NCBI RefSeq assembly: GCF_000242455.2
Contig: NC_019892.1
Coordinates: forward strand, 3,348,001-3,412,000
Length of the DNA stretch: 64,000 bases
Source: Singulisphaera acidiphila DSM 18658
Lineage (GTDB): Bacteria > Planctomycetota > Planctomycetia > Isosphaerales > Isosphaeraceae
Reading direction: 5' to 3'
Shown here in pieces: positions 55,077 to 64,000 of the stretch (the first letter of the stretch is position 1; every line of letters begins with the position of its first letter). Made by a program: the position numbers and the translations under genes. The notes under the pieces are model-generated. The model did not search any database, was not told where the DNA came from, and was given only the letters and a program-made list of their open reading frames with translations.

Positions 55077-56573
55077 TTACGCCAGGATTTCGCGAATGGG
55101 CATACCGTGGTCGATCTCCAGTCGCTTGCGCCCTGGGATCTCCAATTTACGGCTGTCCAGACCCAGGAGGTGGAGGATGGTCGCGTGGACGTCGGTGACG
55201 TAGTGGCGATTTTCTTCGGCGTGGAAGCCAATCTCGTCGGTCGCACCGTGGACCACGCCCCCTTTGATCCCGCCGCCGGCCATCCAGACCGAGAAGCCGT
55301 AGATGTGGTGGTCGCGGCCGTCGCTCCCTTGCGAGCCGGGGGTCCGGCCAAACTCGGTCCCGAAGACCACGATGGTCTCGTCAAGCAACCCGCGGCGCTT
55401 CAGGTCGGTCAGGAGCCCGGCGATCGGCTTGTCGATGCGCCGGCAGTTCTCGGTGTGGTTGGCCTTCAGGCCACCGTGGGCATCCCAGGCCCCGGCCCCA
55501 CCGCCGCCGTCCTGCACCTGGACAAACCGGACCCCGCGCTCAACCAGTCGCCGGCAGGCCAGCATCTGGGCACCGAAATCCTTCGTCTTCGGGTCGTCGA
55601 GGCCGTAGAGCTGTTGGGTCTCCGCCGTCTCGCCCCGGAAGTCGATCACCTCGGGCAGCGACCCTTGCATCCGGTAGGCGAGCTCATAGGCCTTGATCCG
55701 AGCGGTCAGGGTCGGGTCGTCGGGATACTCGACGGCGCGGAGGCGATCCAGGCGATCGACAAGCCCGAAGCCGAGCCGCTGCTCGGCGTCGGCGATGTCC
55801 ATCTCGGGGCGACCGTAGTCGAGCGGGTTCGCGGGATCGATCCGGATCGGGATCGCGTCGTGTGCCGGCCCGAGGTAATGGCCATCGCTCTTGTTCCAGT
55901 ATTCCCGGACGCCCATCGAAATATACTGAGGCAAATTGTCGTTGAGCGAGCCGAGACCGTAGTGTGCCCACGCCCCAAGGTTGGGAAACTCGCCGTCGAG
56001 CATGTGCCGGCCCGAGTGAAATTGGGTCTGGGCGCCGTGGTTGTTGTCGGTCGTGTACATCGAGCGCACGACGGCGATATCGTCGATACAGCCGCCGATG
56101 TGCGGTAGCCAGTCGCTGACCTCGATCCCACTCTGGCCGTATTTCTTGAAGCCGATCTGGAGCGGATAAAGCTTCGTACGCGACTGCCCGTTGGCGTCAT
56201 TCACGACGACAACGCGGGCCAAGGCGAGCTTCTTCGGATCCTGCGTCCCCTGGTAGGGGGTCTCTGCGATGGTCTTGCCCGCGTATTTGTTCAATTCGGG
56301 CTTCGGGTCAAACGTCTCCATGTGGCTGACGCCACCGTTCATGAAGAGCCAGATGACCGACTTGGCCTTGGCCGGGAAGTGGGGACGACCGTTGGGGGGC
56401 GTCCAGACCCCGTCAGAGGCTCGGGCAACCCCGTCGCGCTGGAGCATCGCCCCCAGGGCGAGGCCGGTGAACCCCATCCCCATGTCGGCGAGAAAACGGC
56501 GACGGTGGACCCCGGGGCAGGTGCCTCCGCCTTGCTGGATCAGGTCTCGCATGGTTCGCGCGTCCGTTGTCAT
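55077..56573 (-). CDS. DUF1501 protein
   Basis: The 498-residue protein starts at the ATG ending at 56573, overlapping the TGA of the PSD1 gene in ATGA. It has a Tat-like [20 protein letters not shown] signal and DUF1501 motifs: [37 protein letters not shown] and [13 protein letters not shown]. It is the partner of the PSD1 protein, the pair type seen also at 30850/32340, but here the order is PSD1 first. The overlap suggests equal expression. It is exported and its activity is unknown. Confidence 0.93.
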   Translation of the reverse strand: MTTDARTMRDLIQQGGGTCPGVHRRRFLADMGMGFTGLALGAMLQRDGVARASDGVWTPPNGRPHFPAKAKSVIWLFMNGGVSHMETFDPKPELNKYAGKTIAETPYQGTQDPKKLALARVVVVNDANGQSRTKLYPLQIGFKKYGQSGIEVSDWLPHIGGCIDDIAVVRSMYTTDNNHGAQTQFHSGRHMLDGEFPNLGAWAHYGLGSLNDNLPQYISMGVREYWNKSDGHYLGPAHDAIPIRIDPANPLDYGRPEMDIADAEQRLGFGLVDRLDRLRAVEYPDDPTLTARIKAYELAYRMQGSLPEVIDFRGETAETQQLYGLDDPKTKDFGAQMLACRRLVERGVRFVQVQDGGGGAGAWDAHGGLKANHTENCRRIDKPIAGLLTDLKRRGLLDETIVVFGTEFGRTPGSQGSDGRDHHIYGFSVWMAGGGIKGGVVHGATDEIGFHAEENRHYVTDVHATILHLLGLDSRKLEIPGRKRLEIDHGMPIREILA

Positions 56574-59500
56574 CGGATGGTGATGAAGTCGTTGTGGTTG
56601 AGCAACGACTGCACGAGGATCTCGCGGGCGCGGCGACCTGGCGTGGTCGCGCCTCGCTTTTCCAACAGTCTCTTCAGGTCCAAGAGGGCTTGCTCGCAAG
56701 CCGCAAGCTCAACGGCCGTCGGCGCGGTGCCCAGGAGCATCCGGAACGCCTCGGTGGCGAACTTCGCGTCGGAAGGTTCGCCGAGCCGATCCTCCAGTCG
56801 GTTCGCAATCTTCGCCGCCATGGTCTGCGCGAGGCGGCTGTTCCAGAGGGCCAGCGCCTGCACCGGGACGACGCTCTCACCACGACGGTAACAGTCCTGC
56901 ACGCTGGCATCGTCGAAGGTGGAGAGGAACTTGTTGTGGTCGTTGTGCGAATGCACGAAATAGAGGCTCCGCCGGGGAGACATCGCCTCGGTCTGGGGGA
57001 CGGGCGGGCCTCCCCCTTGATCGGACAATTCGCCGGCCAGGTGGAAGAGGCTGTCGCGGACGACCTGCGCCTCCATCCGGACCGGGTTCATCCGCCAATA
57101 GAGATGGTTTTCCGGATCGCTCGCCAAGGTCGCAGAGTCCGCTCCGGCGCTCGAGGAACTGCGGCGGTAGGCGTCGGAAAGGACGATCATCCGATGGAGC
57201 CGCTTCATGCTCCAGCCGTTCTCCATGAAGTCGATGGCGAGCCAGTCGAGCAACTCGGGATGAGTCGGCTGAGCCCCTTTGCGGCCGAAGTCGAAGACGG
57301 TCGATACCAGCGGCTTACCGAAGTGGCGTGCCCAGATATGGTTGACCGCGACGCGGGCCGTGAGCGGATTCTTCCGGTCGGTCAACCAATTCGCCAGCGC
57401 AGTGCGACGGCCGGTGCTCGTAGCGGGGAAGGTCAGGACATTCGGAGCGCCGGTGTCCGTAGGGGATTCGGCCGCCTTCACCGCCCCCCGGAGTGGGGTG
57501 TACTCCTCGCTCTCCGCCTCGAACGCCTTGCGGGCGGCGGCCAAGGTGGCGGTCGCGACCTCATGCTTCTTCCGGTTGGCCTCAGCGTCCTGGGCCTTGG
57601 CATCCACCTGCAATTCGACGCGTGCGAGTTCTTCCTCGGCCTTGGCCAAGGCTTCTTGCCGCTCCGCATGCGCCGCCTTGATGGCCAGTGCCTTCGCGTC
57701 TTCGGCCGGGGGTTGTCGATGGCGAGCGCGATCGGCAGCGGCCCGCGCCTGCAAAGCTTCCGGCTGTGCCAGGGCAGTTGCAAGGACCTTCTCGGCGAGC
57801 GTCACTGCGGCCTTGGCTTGAGCGACCGGCGTTTCACCTTTGTACTGAGGCGAATCGACCGCGACCAGCTTTTCCCCGGGAGGGAGAGCCGCCAGTTCCA
57901 TCGACCTGAATTCCGCCTTCGCCGCAAAGGTGACGAGCGAAATCGCCCCGGGGGCCCGTTCGACGGGCAGCCGGTAGGCCAGCGCATGTTCGCCGTTGAC
58001 CGCGACGTTCACCAACGGCCCTCGAACGCTGACGGTCAGCTCATACGGCTCGCCAACCTTGATCGACCGGCTCAGGGTCCCTCCCGGCGGATAGAAGTCT
58101 TGACCCGCTTGCCGGTAGGAGACTTGCAGCTTGGGACCGCCTGCGTGGGCACTCAGATAAACGAGGACCTCGCGTCCTTCGGCCGAGTCAAAGCTCAAAC
58201 CGACCGATCTCCAGGGTTCGCCGCCGGTGATGGTGAACCGGAGGCTCGCGCGGAAGTCGGTCGGATGATTCGACCTGGTCCGTCGCATGGAACGGATCTC
58301 AGCCGGATTATCCTGCACGAGCTTGCCGCCCTTGTATTCCCAAAGGCCGGCCGTCGTCTCCCAGTCGTCGGGGCGAGGGATGGCGAAGTTATCCTGAAAG
58401 CGGTAGCTCCCCGCGCCCTCCGACCGGTCAGCGGTGGCGGTAGCCGCGTTCTCATCCGCCTCGGCCGCAGCCCGTTGGTCTCTTGCCTTCGCCAAGGCCG
58501 CCTGGGCCATTGCCACCCGAGCATTTGCCGCCTTGAGCTGGTCTTCGAGCACAAACGGACGCAACCCCGGCCGCGAGGCTTCGACCGGCAGTGTCACGGG
58601 CTTGATCTCAAGATCAGTCCAGGCCAGCAATGCCGGAATCCCCGGCTTGAGCGGCTGATCCTTCAGCGGTTGGGCCTCGTTGCCGCGGTCAAAGCGATAA
58701 GTTGGAGCATCGAGGTTGCAGTCGAAAACGCGAGGTAGGCCCCCCTTCTCGAAATCGAGCTCGCCAGGGACTTGGTCTGTCCGGACCTGATAGGGCTCGA
58801 AGAAGGCGCGGAGGCGGTAATAATCGTTGTGGCTGATGGGGTCGTATTTGTGGTCGTGGCACTTCGCACAGTTGAACGTCAAGCCCAGGAAGGCCTTGCC
58901 GGTGTGCTCGACGACCTCTTCAAGCCAGGTGTTGCGGTTGAACTTGAAGTAGTTGCGGGCAAGGTAACCGGTGGCGCGAAGCCGATCGGGGTCGTCGGGG
59001 GTCAGCTCGTCGGCGGCGATCATCTCACGGACCATCTGATCATAGCCTTTATCGGCGGCCAGCGACTCGATGATCCAATCCCGCCAATGCCAGATATGTT
59101 TCTGGCTGTTGCGAAGCTCGGCACCCAACCCCCACCAATCGCTGTATCGCCAGATGTCCATCCAATGTCGTCCCCACCGCTCGGCATACGACTTACCGGC
59201 GAGAAGGCGATCGACCATCGCTTCGTAGGCATCAGGCGAATCGTCGGCCAGGAACGCGGCCTGTTCCTCAGCCGTGGGGGGAACGCCGGTCAAGTCAAGG
59301 TAGACCCGGCGCTGCAACAGACCTTTCAGAGCCGGGGGTTGCGGGGTCAGACCTTTCTTCTTCCAACTTGCGGCGAGGAACGCGTCGATTGGGTTCCCGC
59401 TGTGCGTGGCATCGATTGACGGGACTGAGGGACGAATCGGGGCACGGAAGGCCCAGTGATCGCGCGGGTCGGGTTCAAGAGAATCGTCAGGGGGGGCGAC

Positions 59501-59854
59501 GGCCCCTTGATCAATCCATGTTTTGATCAACGCAATTTGCTCGGCGCTCAACGCCTCGCCATCGCCGGGGGGAGGCATCCGCCCTTTGCCTTCTTCAGTG
59601 ATGAGGTCAACCAGCAAGCTTTCGTCGCTCTTGCCCCGCTCGATCACCGGCCCGCTGTCCCCCCCTTCGATCAGGGACTTCACCGAGTCGGTGCGGAGCT
59701 TGTTTTTCTGCTTGAGGGCTCCGTGGCAGGAATAGCACCGGGCCGAGAAGATCGGTTTGATCTGCTTGACATAGTCCACCGTCTCGTCGGCCAGCGTCGT
59801 GCCTGCGGCGAGTGCGAACCAGAGGACGGTCATGGGGGTAAGAGCAGAACGCAT
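56570..59854 (-). CDS. PSCyt1/DUF1549/DUF1553 secreted protein with coiled coils
   Basis: The 1094-residue protein has a signal peptide (about residues 1-22), a PSCyt1 haem motif CYSCH at 40-44, DUF1549 with [20 protein letters not shown], a second haem motif ([11 protein letters not shown]) near 330 and DUF1553 at the C-terminus ([20 protein letters not shown] and [15 protein letters not shown]). Between them, residues about 420-800, it has two Ala/Lys/Glu-rich helical segments that look like coiled coils, around a beta-sandwich of the LamG/DUF1080 sort ([30 protein letters not shown]). This insert is unusual against the DUF1549/1553 protein at 32340. It is the first gene of the operon. Confidence 0.92.
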   Translation of the reverse strand: MRSALTPMTVLWFALAAGTTLADETVDYVKQIKPIFSARCYSCHGALKQKNKLRTDSVKSLIEGGDSGPVIERGKSDESLLVDLITEEGKGRMPPPGDGEALSAEQIALIKTWIDQGAVAPPDDSLEPDPRDHWAFRAPIRPSVPSIDATHSGNPIDAFLAASWKKKGLTPQPPALKGLLQRRVYLDLTGVPPTAEEQAAFLADDSPDAYEAMVDRLLAGKSYAERWGRHWMDIWRYSDWWGLGAELRNSQKHIWHWRDWIIESLAADKGYDQMVREMIAADELTPDDPDRLRATGYLARNYFKFNRNTWLEEVVEHTGKAFLGLTFNCAKCHDHKYDPISHNDYYRLRAFFEPYQVRTDQVPGELDFEKGGLPRVFDCNLDAPTYRFDRGNEAQPLKDQPLKPGIPALLAWTDLEIKPVTLPVEASRPGLRPFVLEDQLKAANARVAMAQAALAKARDQRAAAEADENAATATADRSEGAGSYRFQDNFAIPRPDDWETTAGLWEYKGGKLVQDNPAEIRSMRRTRSNHPTDFRASLRFTITGGEPWRSVGLSFDSAEGREVLVYLSAHAGGPKLQVSYRQAGQDFYPPGGTLSRSIKVGEPYELTVSVRGPLVNVAVNGEHALAYRLPVERAPGAISLVTFAAKAEFRSMELAALPPGEKLVAVDSPQYKGETPVAQAKAAVTLAEKVLATALAQPEALQARAAADRARHRQPPAEDAKALAIKAAHAERQEALAKAEEELARVELQVDAKAQDAEANRKKHEVATATLAAARKAFEAESEEYTPLRGAVKAAESPTDTGAPNVLTFPATSTGRRTALANWLTDRKNPLTARVAVNHIWARHFGKPLVSTVFDFGRKGAQPTHPELLDWLAIDFMENGWSMKRLHRMIVLSDAYRRSSSSAGADSATLASDPENHLYWRMNPVRMEAQVVRDSLFHLAGELSDQGGGPPVPQTEAMSPRRSLYFVHSHNDHNKFLSTFDDASVQDCYRRGESVVPVQALALWNSRLAQTMAAKIANRLEDRLGEPSDAKFATEAFRMLLGTAPTAVELAACEQALLDLKRLLEKRGATTPGRRAREILVQSLLNHNDFITIR

Positions 59855-60073
59855 CCCGGTGAATCTCCATCGTTTCCCGCCAACCGATGCGATAGGCAGG
59901 GTGGTCGAACGGCCGGGGAGTCTGATGAATCTCCGCCGGAGGACAACCGTGATCTGGATACCTTACCGAAAAGGCAGGGGGCTCGTCACCGATGCAACGG
60001 CGAGGAATGCCCCCCGGAACATGCTACCGCGCCAAGGCGAAGGCGGCTCCCAGTTGGCTTGGGCATTTCCGTT

Positions 60074-60997
60074 TCAGTAGGCGTCGGCGCTAATGATCTC
60101 GCCCCCTTTGGTCGTGCTGACGCTCATCCAGGTCACGATGTTGATCGTGTTCTTGATGAACTTCACACTGCCGTCACCGAAGAGGGTATTCACACCGCCG
60201 GGGTGCCGCCCACGCGAGGCGAACATTCGGGGCTGGGCGTTAGAATCGGGGAAGATACAGGGCGGGTTGAGCATATAACCGCTCTTGCAATAATCCGACG
60301 AATAGATGACGTCAGGGGCGGTGCTATTGGGGGGAAGATAGGTCGAAAAGCCCGCGGCATCCCCCCACCAGGTGAACCCGCGAAGGTCGGTCCCTTGCCC
60401 CATGATCACCTCCGAGGCGAGGAGGGTGTTGCTCAGGCCATCGGGGATGTCGGCGAAACTGTAGACGCCGGGCCTGCCATAGATGTTCGTGAACGGGGCC
60501 CCACCATGCCGGACTCCGTTCAGTTCCGCCTGCTGATCCATCGCCGTGTTACCGTAATTGACCGCGTAGCTGTGCGACGTTACACCAAACGACGGCGCAT
60601 TCGGCGTGTCAGTCGGGCAGGTCAACGTGCCAATCCTGCGATTGGTGACCGTGGTCTGGATGGCGCCGAAATAGTAGGTGGTCTGACCGACGTTGTAGCT
60701 CGGAGAAAACGAGAAATTATAGCTATTCTGAAGACTTTGCTGCTCGAGATAGGGCAAGATGAAGACCATCCACGACCCCCAACAACAGTCGCTCTTGCCG
60801 GGGGGCAGCGAGTTGATCGCGGAATGATAATTGTGCATCGCGATTCCAACCTGCTTCATGTTGTTGACGCATTGGGCGCGCCTTGCGGCCTCGCGTGCCG
60901 CCTGCACGGCCGGGAGCAACAGCGCGATCAAGACGGCGATGATGGCGATGACGACCAGCAGCTCGATCAGCGTGAATCCACGACACCGGCGTTTCAT
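60074..60997 (-). CDS. DUF1559 prepilin-like protein
   Basis: The 307-residue protein starts at the ATG ending at 60997, which has GGAGAG about 7 bases upstream and stands 6 residues before the motif [20 protein letters not shown]. It has [20 protein letters not shown] and the [20 protein letters not shown] end. It is upstream of the PSD1-DUF1501 operon and 47 bases downstream of a lipoprotein gene, a common planctomycete pair. It is exposed at the envelope and its role is unknown. Confidence 0.93.
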   Translation of the reverse strand: MKRRCRGFTLIELLVVIAIIAVLIALLLPAVQAAREAARRAQCVNNMKQVGIAMHNYHSAINSLPPGKSDCCWGSWMVFILPYLEQQSLQNSYNFSFSPSYNVGQTTYYFGAIQTTVTNRRIGTLTCPTDTPNAPSFGVTSHSYAVNYGNTAMDQQAELNGVRHGGAPFTNIYGRPGVYSFADIPDGLSNTLLASEVIMGQGTDLRGFTWWGDAAGFSTYLPPNSTAPDVIYSSDYCKSGYMLNPPCIFPDSNAQPRMFASRGRHPGGVNTLFGDGSVKFIKNTINIVTWMSVSTTKGGEIISADAY

Positions 60998-61044
60998 TCT
61001 TTGACTCTCCTTCATGATTACATAATTTCTGCGTTCCTGTACAC

Positions 61045-61482
61045 TCACTTCTTCAGGTCGAAATCGAACGTGTTCGGTTGCCCCGCCTTGACCTCGGCGT
61101 TCAGAGTGCTCGAGGCGTTGTACTTCTTGGGGACGAGGTCCGGGGGAGACGGTGGAGCCTTCCCTGGTCCACCGTCGGCCGAAGCACCTGTCAACTTCGG
61201 AGGGCTGGTGATGATCACCCGATACCCCCCAGCAACCGGTCCCTCATGGCGAGGGATGGAGTATTTGCCGTCTTTGATCGCCGCGCTGGCGAAGGTCCCC
61301 TGATTGGTTTCGGGCCGAAGCTGGATCATCCCTTCCGAGAGCGGCTCCCCTTGGAGGATGACGCTCCCCGAGACCTCCTGGCGCGGCAGGTCGTCACCCG
61401 CACCGCCGCAACCCCCGAACAAGGCGAGGACGACGATCCCTGACGACAGTCGCCGCCAATCGGCGCCGAGCGAGGAGCCCAT
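61045..61482 (-). CDS. Lipoprotein with carboxypeptidase-regulatory-like fold
   Basis: The 145-residue protein has a lipobox (ALFGGC) at about residue 25 and GGAGG 8 bases before its ATG. The mature part is the same short beta-sandwich as in the lipoprotein at 37334 ([31 protein letters not shown]). It is lipid-anchored outside the inner membrane or in the outer membrane. It is 47 bases upstream of the DUF1559 gene and likely co-transcribed with it. Confidence 0.8.
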   Translation of the reverse strand: MGSSLGADWRRLSSGIVVLALFGGCGGAGDDLPRQEVSGSVILQGEPLSEGMIQLRPETNQGTFASAAIKDGKYSIPRHEGPVAGGYRVIITSPPKLTGASADGGPGKAPPSPPDLVPKKYNASSTLNAEVKAGQPNTFDFDLKK

Positions 61483-61691
61483 GCGAATTCGCCTCCGATT
61501 TCAAGTGCCCAGGCCGCAAACCGACGGGCTTTCGCCCGCACTTTATCGTTAAAGAGAAATTAAGAGACGAACCAATGGCCGTCAAGTTCTATATCGGAAG
61601 ATTTGTCGATTTTCTCTTCGCGAGGTCGACCCCGAAGAGGAATCCTCAAGATGGGTGCAAACGGGGAAGGCTGCATGGATGTGTAGGCACG

Positions 61692-62705
61692 TCAAGCACT
61701 GCCACGACGGATTAACCTGGTGGGGAAGACGACCTCTGGGGTGTCGAATTTGCCATTTTGGATGTAGGTGAGGAGGAGTTCGGCGGCGCGTCCTCCCATC
61801 TCAACGCCGGGCAAGGCCACGGTCGTGAGGGGGGGGTCGACGTACTGGGCGAAGTCGAAGTCGTCGAAGCCGATAATGGACAGGCTGGTTGGGACCTTGC
61901 GGCCGAGTTGCTTGGCGGCCTGGATTGCGCCGACGGCAAGCACGTCGTTGGCGCAAAGGATGGCGGTGACGGTGGGATCGTCGCGGAGGACGGCTTCCAC
62001 CCTGTTGCGGGCCCCCTCGACGGTCTCGCGCTCGACTTCCCAGACCTTGCTCCAACGGCCTCCGCCTGCGTAGATCGCCTCTTCGTAACCGGCGATCCGC
62101 TTCTCCACGGCGGGCCAGAGGCGGTCGGTCGCGAGGAACCCAATCCGCTGGTGTCCTTCGGCCTGGAGAAAGGCGACAGCGGCAGCGGCTCCCCCTCGGT
62201 CATCGGCCAGCACGCAGGCGGCGGTGGGAGCCTCTGCGCGATCTTCGATGAGGACGAAAGGGGAACCCGTGCTCGCGAGTTCCTCGATGTGTTCCGCCCG
62301 CCGATCCGGCGAGCCGGAAAGGTGGACGACCGCGCCGTCGAAGCGCCGCTGATGCACGAGACGTCGGAACACCCCGCCGGCCTGGTCGGGATGGAACCCC
62401 TGGACCAGGAGCCCATAGTCCTGCTGCCGGAGTGTGTCGACCATTCCGCTCAGGATGGCGACGTGGAAAGGGTCGGAGAGGAAGCGGACCGCCGGGTCGA
62501 TGGTGAGGAAGGCGATGGTCTTGGTGCATTGCAGCCGCAAGCCCCGTGCCTGCACGTTGGGCTGATAGTTCAGATCGCGGATCGACTGCACGATGCGCTG
62601 ACGGGTCTCCTCCCGCATCTGCGAGGTCCGACCGTTCAGGACGTTCGAGACGCTCTGGAGCGAAACTCCAGCCTGTTTCGCCACGTCACGCATTGTCACG
62701 CTCAT
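61692..62705 (-). CDS. LacI-family transcriptional regulator
   Basis: The 337-residue protein starts at the ATG ending at 62705 (AAGGTG about 9 bases upstream); a GTG four codons up is also possible. The N-terminal HTH reads VTMRDVAKQAGVSLQSVSNV and LNGRTSQMREETRQRIV, with the LacI hinge RDLNYQPNVQARGLR, followed by a periplasmic-binding-protein-like effector domain (GLLVQGFHPDQAGG, ASVAVLCANDVLAVGA-like segment near 250). It is placed upstream of the DUF1559/PSD1/DUF1501/MFS/dehydratase cluster on the same strand and is its most likely regulator, sensing a sugar or sugar acid. Confidence 0.93.
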   Translation of the reverse strand: MSVTMRDVAKQAGVSLQSVSNVLNGRTSQMREETRQRIVQSIRDLNYQPNVQARGLRLQCTKTIAFLTIDPAVRFLSDPFHVAILSGMVDTLRQQDYGLLVQGFHPDQAGGVFRRLVHQRRFDGAVVHLSGSPDRRAEHIEELASTGSPFVLIEDRAEAPTAACVLADDRGGAAAAVAFLQAEGHQRIGFLATDRLWPAVEKRIAGYEEAIYAGGGRWSKVWEVERETVEGARNRVEAVLRDDPTVTAILCANDVLAVGAIQAAKQLGRKVPTSLSIIGFDDFDFAQYVDPPLTTVALPGVEMGGRAAELLLTYIQNGKFDTPEVVFPTRLIRRGSA

Positions 62706-63183
62706 GAAAAATCGCACCTTGCTATGATACCGGGGCCTTGTCCGAGGTCACTTGAAAAGTAACCAACGGAGCGGCATAAAAGCTAGATGGATGCCGTTAT
62801 TTGAGAATGAGTAAATTCTCCACCGCCGCGAGATGAAGTCTCCGACGCAACGGGCCCAGGGCGTCCGGCCAGAGCCGACTCGCCTCCCCAAAGCACGTCG
62901 CGGCCCTGTGACCTCGGCCCCGGTTTTCAATCGACGGCACCACCCCGGCAGTCACGTTCCGGCGACGGCCCCAAAGCCCCCAGGACACCTCCAGTGGTGC
63001 ATCCGGTAGATTCGTTGGCTTCTGGTGGCCCGACTGAGATCCGCCAGCAATCGTCGGAGGCACCACGAAGCGGCGACCTCGACTCATGTGCGCCTGGATG
63101 ATTCAGGATGTCCGAGGTGTCACGGATCTTGCGGATGCCAACGATTGCGCGAAGTCTCCGACGAACAGCTCGCGAAGCAGTCG
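62706..63183. other. Intergenic stretch upstream of lacI-type gene
   Basis: No frame here is well supported. A minus-strand frame at 62797-63087 ends with FGEASRLWPDALGPLRRRL and an AVENLL helix, which might be an old frameshifted tail of the WD40 gene at 63184, but it has no start signal. AT-rich sequence at 62710-62830 is a good place for the lacI promoter. Confidence 0.35.
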
Positions 63184-64000
63184 TCAGTCTGTAGACGGCG
63201 GGGAAACGTCGAGCCGGTACAACCGGAGCGCCCCGATGCTGCCGCATACCAAGGTCGCGCCATCCGCCGAGAAGTCCAGTGCCGTGACCGGGCCGTCGCC
63301 CGCCGAGAGGTCCCAGCGCGAATCCCCCGTCGCAACATCCCAGAGCCGAACGGCCCCATCGAACCCTGCCGTGGCCAACTCCCGAGACCCAGGCGCAAAG
63401 GCAAAGGCCTGGATCGCTGAGCGACCGTCAAACTCTTTGAGAAGCCGGCCCGCGTCCACATCCACGTCCCAGAGGCGAACCATCCTCTCGTTGTGACTGC
63501 AAGAGGCGAGCATTCGGTCGGCCTCAGCGAACGCAAGCGAGATCACTTCAGACCCATGCGCACGGAATCGGGGGAATTGACGCCCTTGAGCCGAATCCCA
63601 GAGCCGGACCGTCCCATCAACAGTCCCGACGGCCAAGGTCCGGCCGTCGGAAGCGAATGCCAAGCTCGTGACACCGTCGAGATCAAGCTCCGGCCCCACA
63701 CTCGGAGTCGCCTTCGTCACGTCCCAAAGCCGAACGCCCAGGTCGTCGGCCGTGGCCAAGGTGGTGCAGTCTCGGCTGAAGGCCAGCGGCTTGGCCATGC
63801 CGCCTCGAGACGGGATCTCGACCAACCGCCGCCATTGGACCAATTCCCAGAGCGAAACGACCCCTGCGGTATCCACAACGGCCAGCTTCGAGCCATCGTG
63901 AGCGAACAAGGCCCGGACAATATAAGGCCCCTGGGAAGCGCAGACCCTGGCCCTGGATAAGCGAGAATCCCAGGTGGTGTAAGTACCGTCGGCGTTACAA
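63184..64000 (-). CDS. WD40-repeat protein (partial, N-terminus outside window)
   Basis: The minus-strand frame is open to the window edge, so only the last 272 codons are present. It has about seven WD40 repeats (LWELVQ, LWDVTKA, LWDSAQG, LWDVDV, LWDVATG and others, with GVTSLAFASDGRTLAV and AFAPGSRELATAGFD), ending in LYRLDVSPPSTD. The missing part could be a serine/threonine kinase or a PSCyt1 domain, both common in planctomycetes. It is 478 bases upstream of the lacI-type gene on the same strand. Confidence 0.85.
   Translation of the reverse strand, partial: CNADGTYTTWDSRLSRARVCASQGPYIVRALFAHDGSKLAVVDTAGVVSLWELVQWRRLVEIPSRGGMAKPLAFSRDCTTLATADDLGVRLWDVTKATPSVGPELDLDGVTSLAFASDGRTLAVGTVDGTVRLWDSAQGRQFPRFRAHGSEVISLAFAEADRMLASCSHNERMVRLWDVDVDAGRLLKEFDGRSAIQAFAFAPGSRELATAGFDGAVRLWDVATGDSRWDLSAGDGPVTALDFSADGATLVCGSIGALRLYRLDVSPPSTD

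Noticed and set aside
56567..58738. 720-codon open frame on the + strand
   Set aside because: Shadow of the PSCyt1/PSD1 gene on the minus strand. The antisense product is an arginine- and glycine-rich mixture with no motif.
59456..61303. 615-codon + strand frame
   Set aside because: Antisense to three well supported minus-strand genes (PSD1, DUF1559, lipoprotein).

Overview
The window looks like chromosome from a GC-rich planctomycete, most likely of the Isosphaeraceae type. The evidence is the density of planctomycete-specific families: three DUF1559 prepilin-like proteins, two DUF1501 proteins each paired with a PSCyt1/DUF1549/DUF1553-type protein, secreted WD40 proteins (one fused to a haem-binding PSCyt1 segment), a secreted CRTAC1-like FG-GAP/ASPIC-UnbV protein, ThuA and Gfo/Idh/MocA proteins with export signals, and carboxypeptidase-regulatory-like lipoproteins. 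The species assignment is inference. I saw no rRNA, tRNA or CRISPR array by eye.

Layout. 0.3-10 kb: PilZ-like protein, MBL-fold hydrolase, LpxH-like phosphoesterase and PHP protein on +; then a tightly coupled gpsA-DUF1802-rhomboid operon on -, a HAD phosphatase and a large secreted protein of unknown function. 10-18 kb: CRTAC1-like protein, two tandem paralogous family 2 glycosyltransferases, a methyltransferase overlapping the second one tail to tail, a membrane protein, a 40-bp-arm inverted repeat, and a nitrilase-family hydrolase. 17.5-23.5 kb: ThuA, TAT-exported oxidoreductase, SUMF1-fold protein, ApbE and a DcuC-like transporter, with two good intrinsic terminators.

23.5-29.7 kb is a visibly AT-richer segment whose left edge is a decayed ISAs1-type insertion sequence. 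It carries an unusual fusion of a membrane GT39-like half with an alpha/beta-hydrolase, a DUF1559 protein and a MauE/DoxX-like protein, then about 1.1 kb with no gene. 29.7-39.3 kb is a + strand planctomycete locus: DUF1559, DUF1501, DUF1549/DUF1553, WD40, lipoprotein and PSCyt1-WD40. 39.3-48.5 kb holds an Rrf2 regulator, a rhodanese-fold protein that lacks its catalytic cysteine, a small c-type haem protein, a hybrid histidine kinase, an aldo/keto reductase and a TetR regulator divergent from two SDR oxidoreductases.

48.5-49.8 kb is a complete ISAs1-family element with a perfect 10-bp target duplication that starts on the last base of the tetR stop codon. A 65-codon gene with its own terminator follows. 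50.8-62.7 kb is a - strand catabolic-looking cluster: LacI regulator, lipoprotein, DUF1559, PSCyt1/PSD1 protein, DUF1501, MFS transporter, ceramidase-like protein and an enolase-superfamily sugar-acid dehydratase. The window ends inside a WD40 protein.

I found no clearly new multi-gene defence or biosynthetic system. The most unusual items are the membrane/hydrolase fusion in the low-GC segment, the relic and intact copies of the same IS lineage, the catalytically altered rhodanese, the tail-to-tail overlap of a glycosyltransferase and a methyltransferase, and a small dispersed palindromic repeat family.
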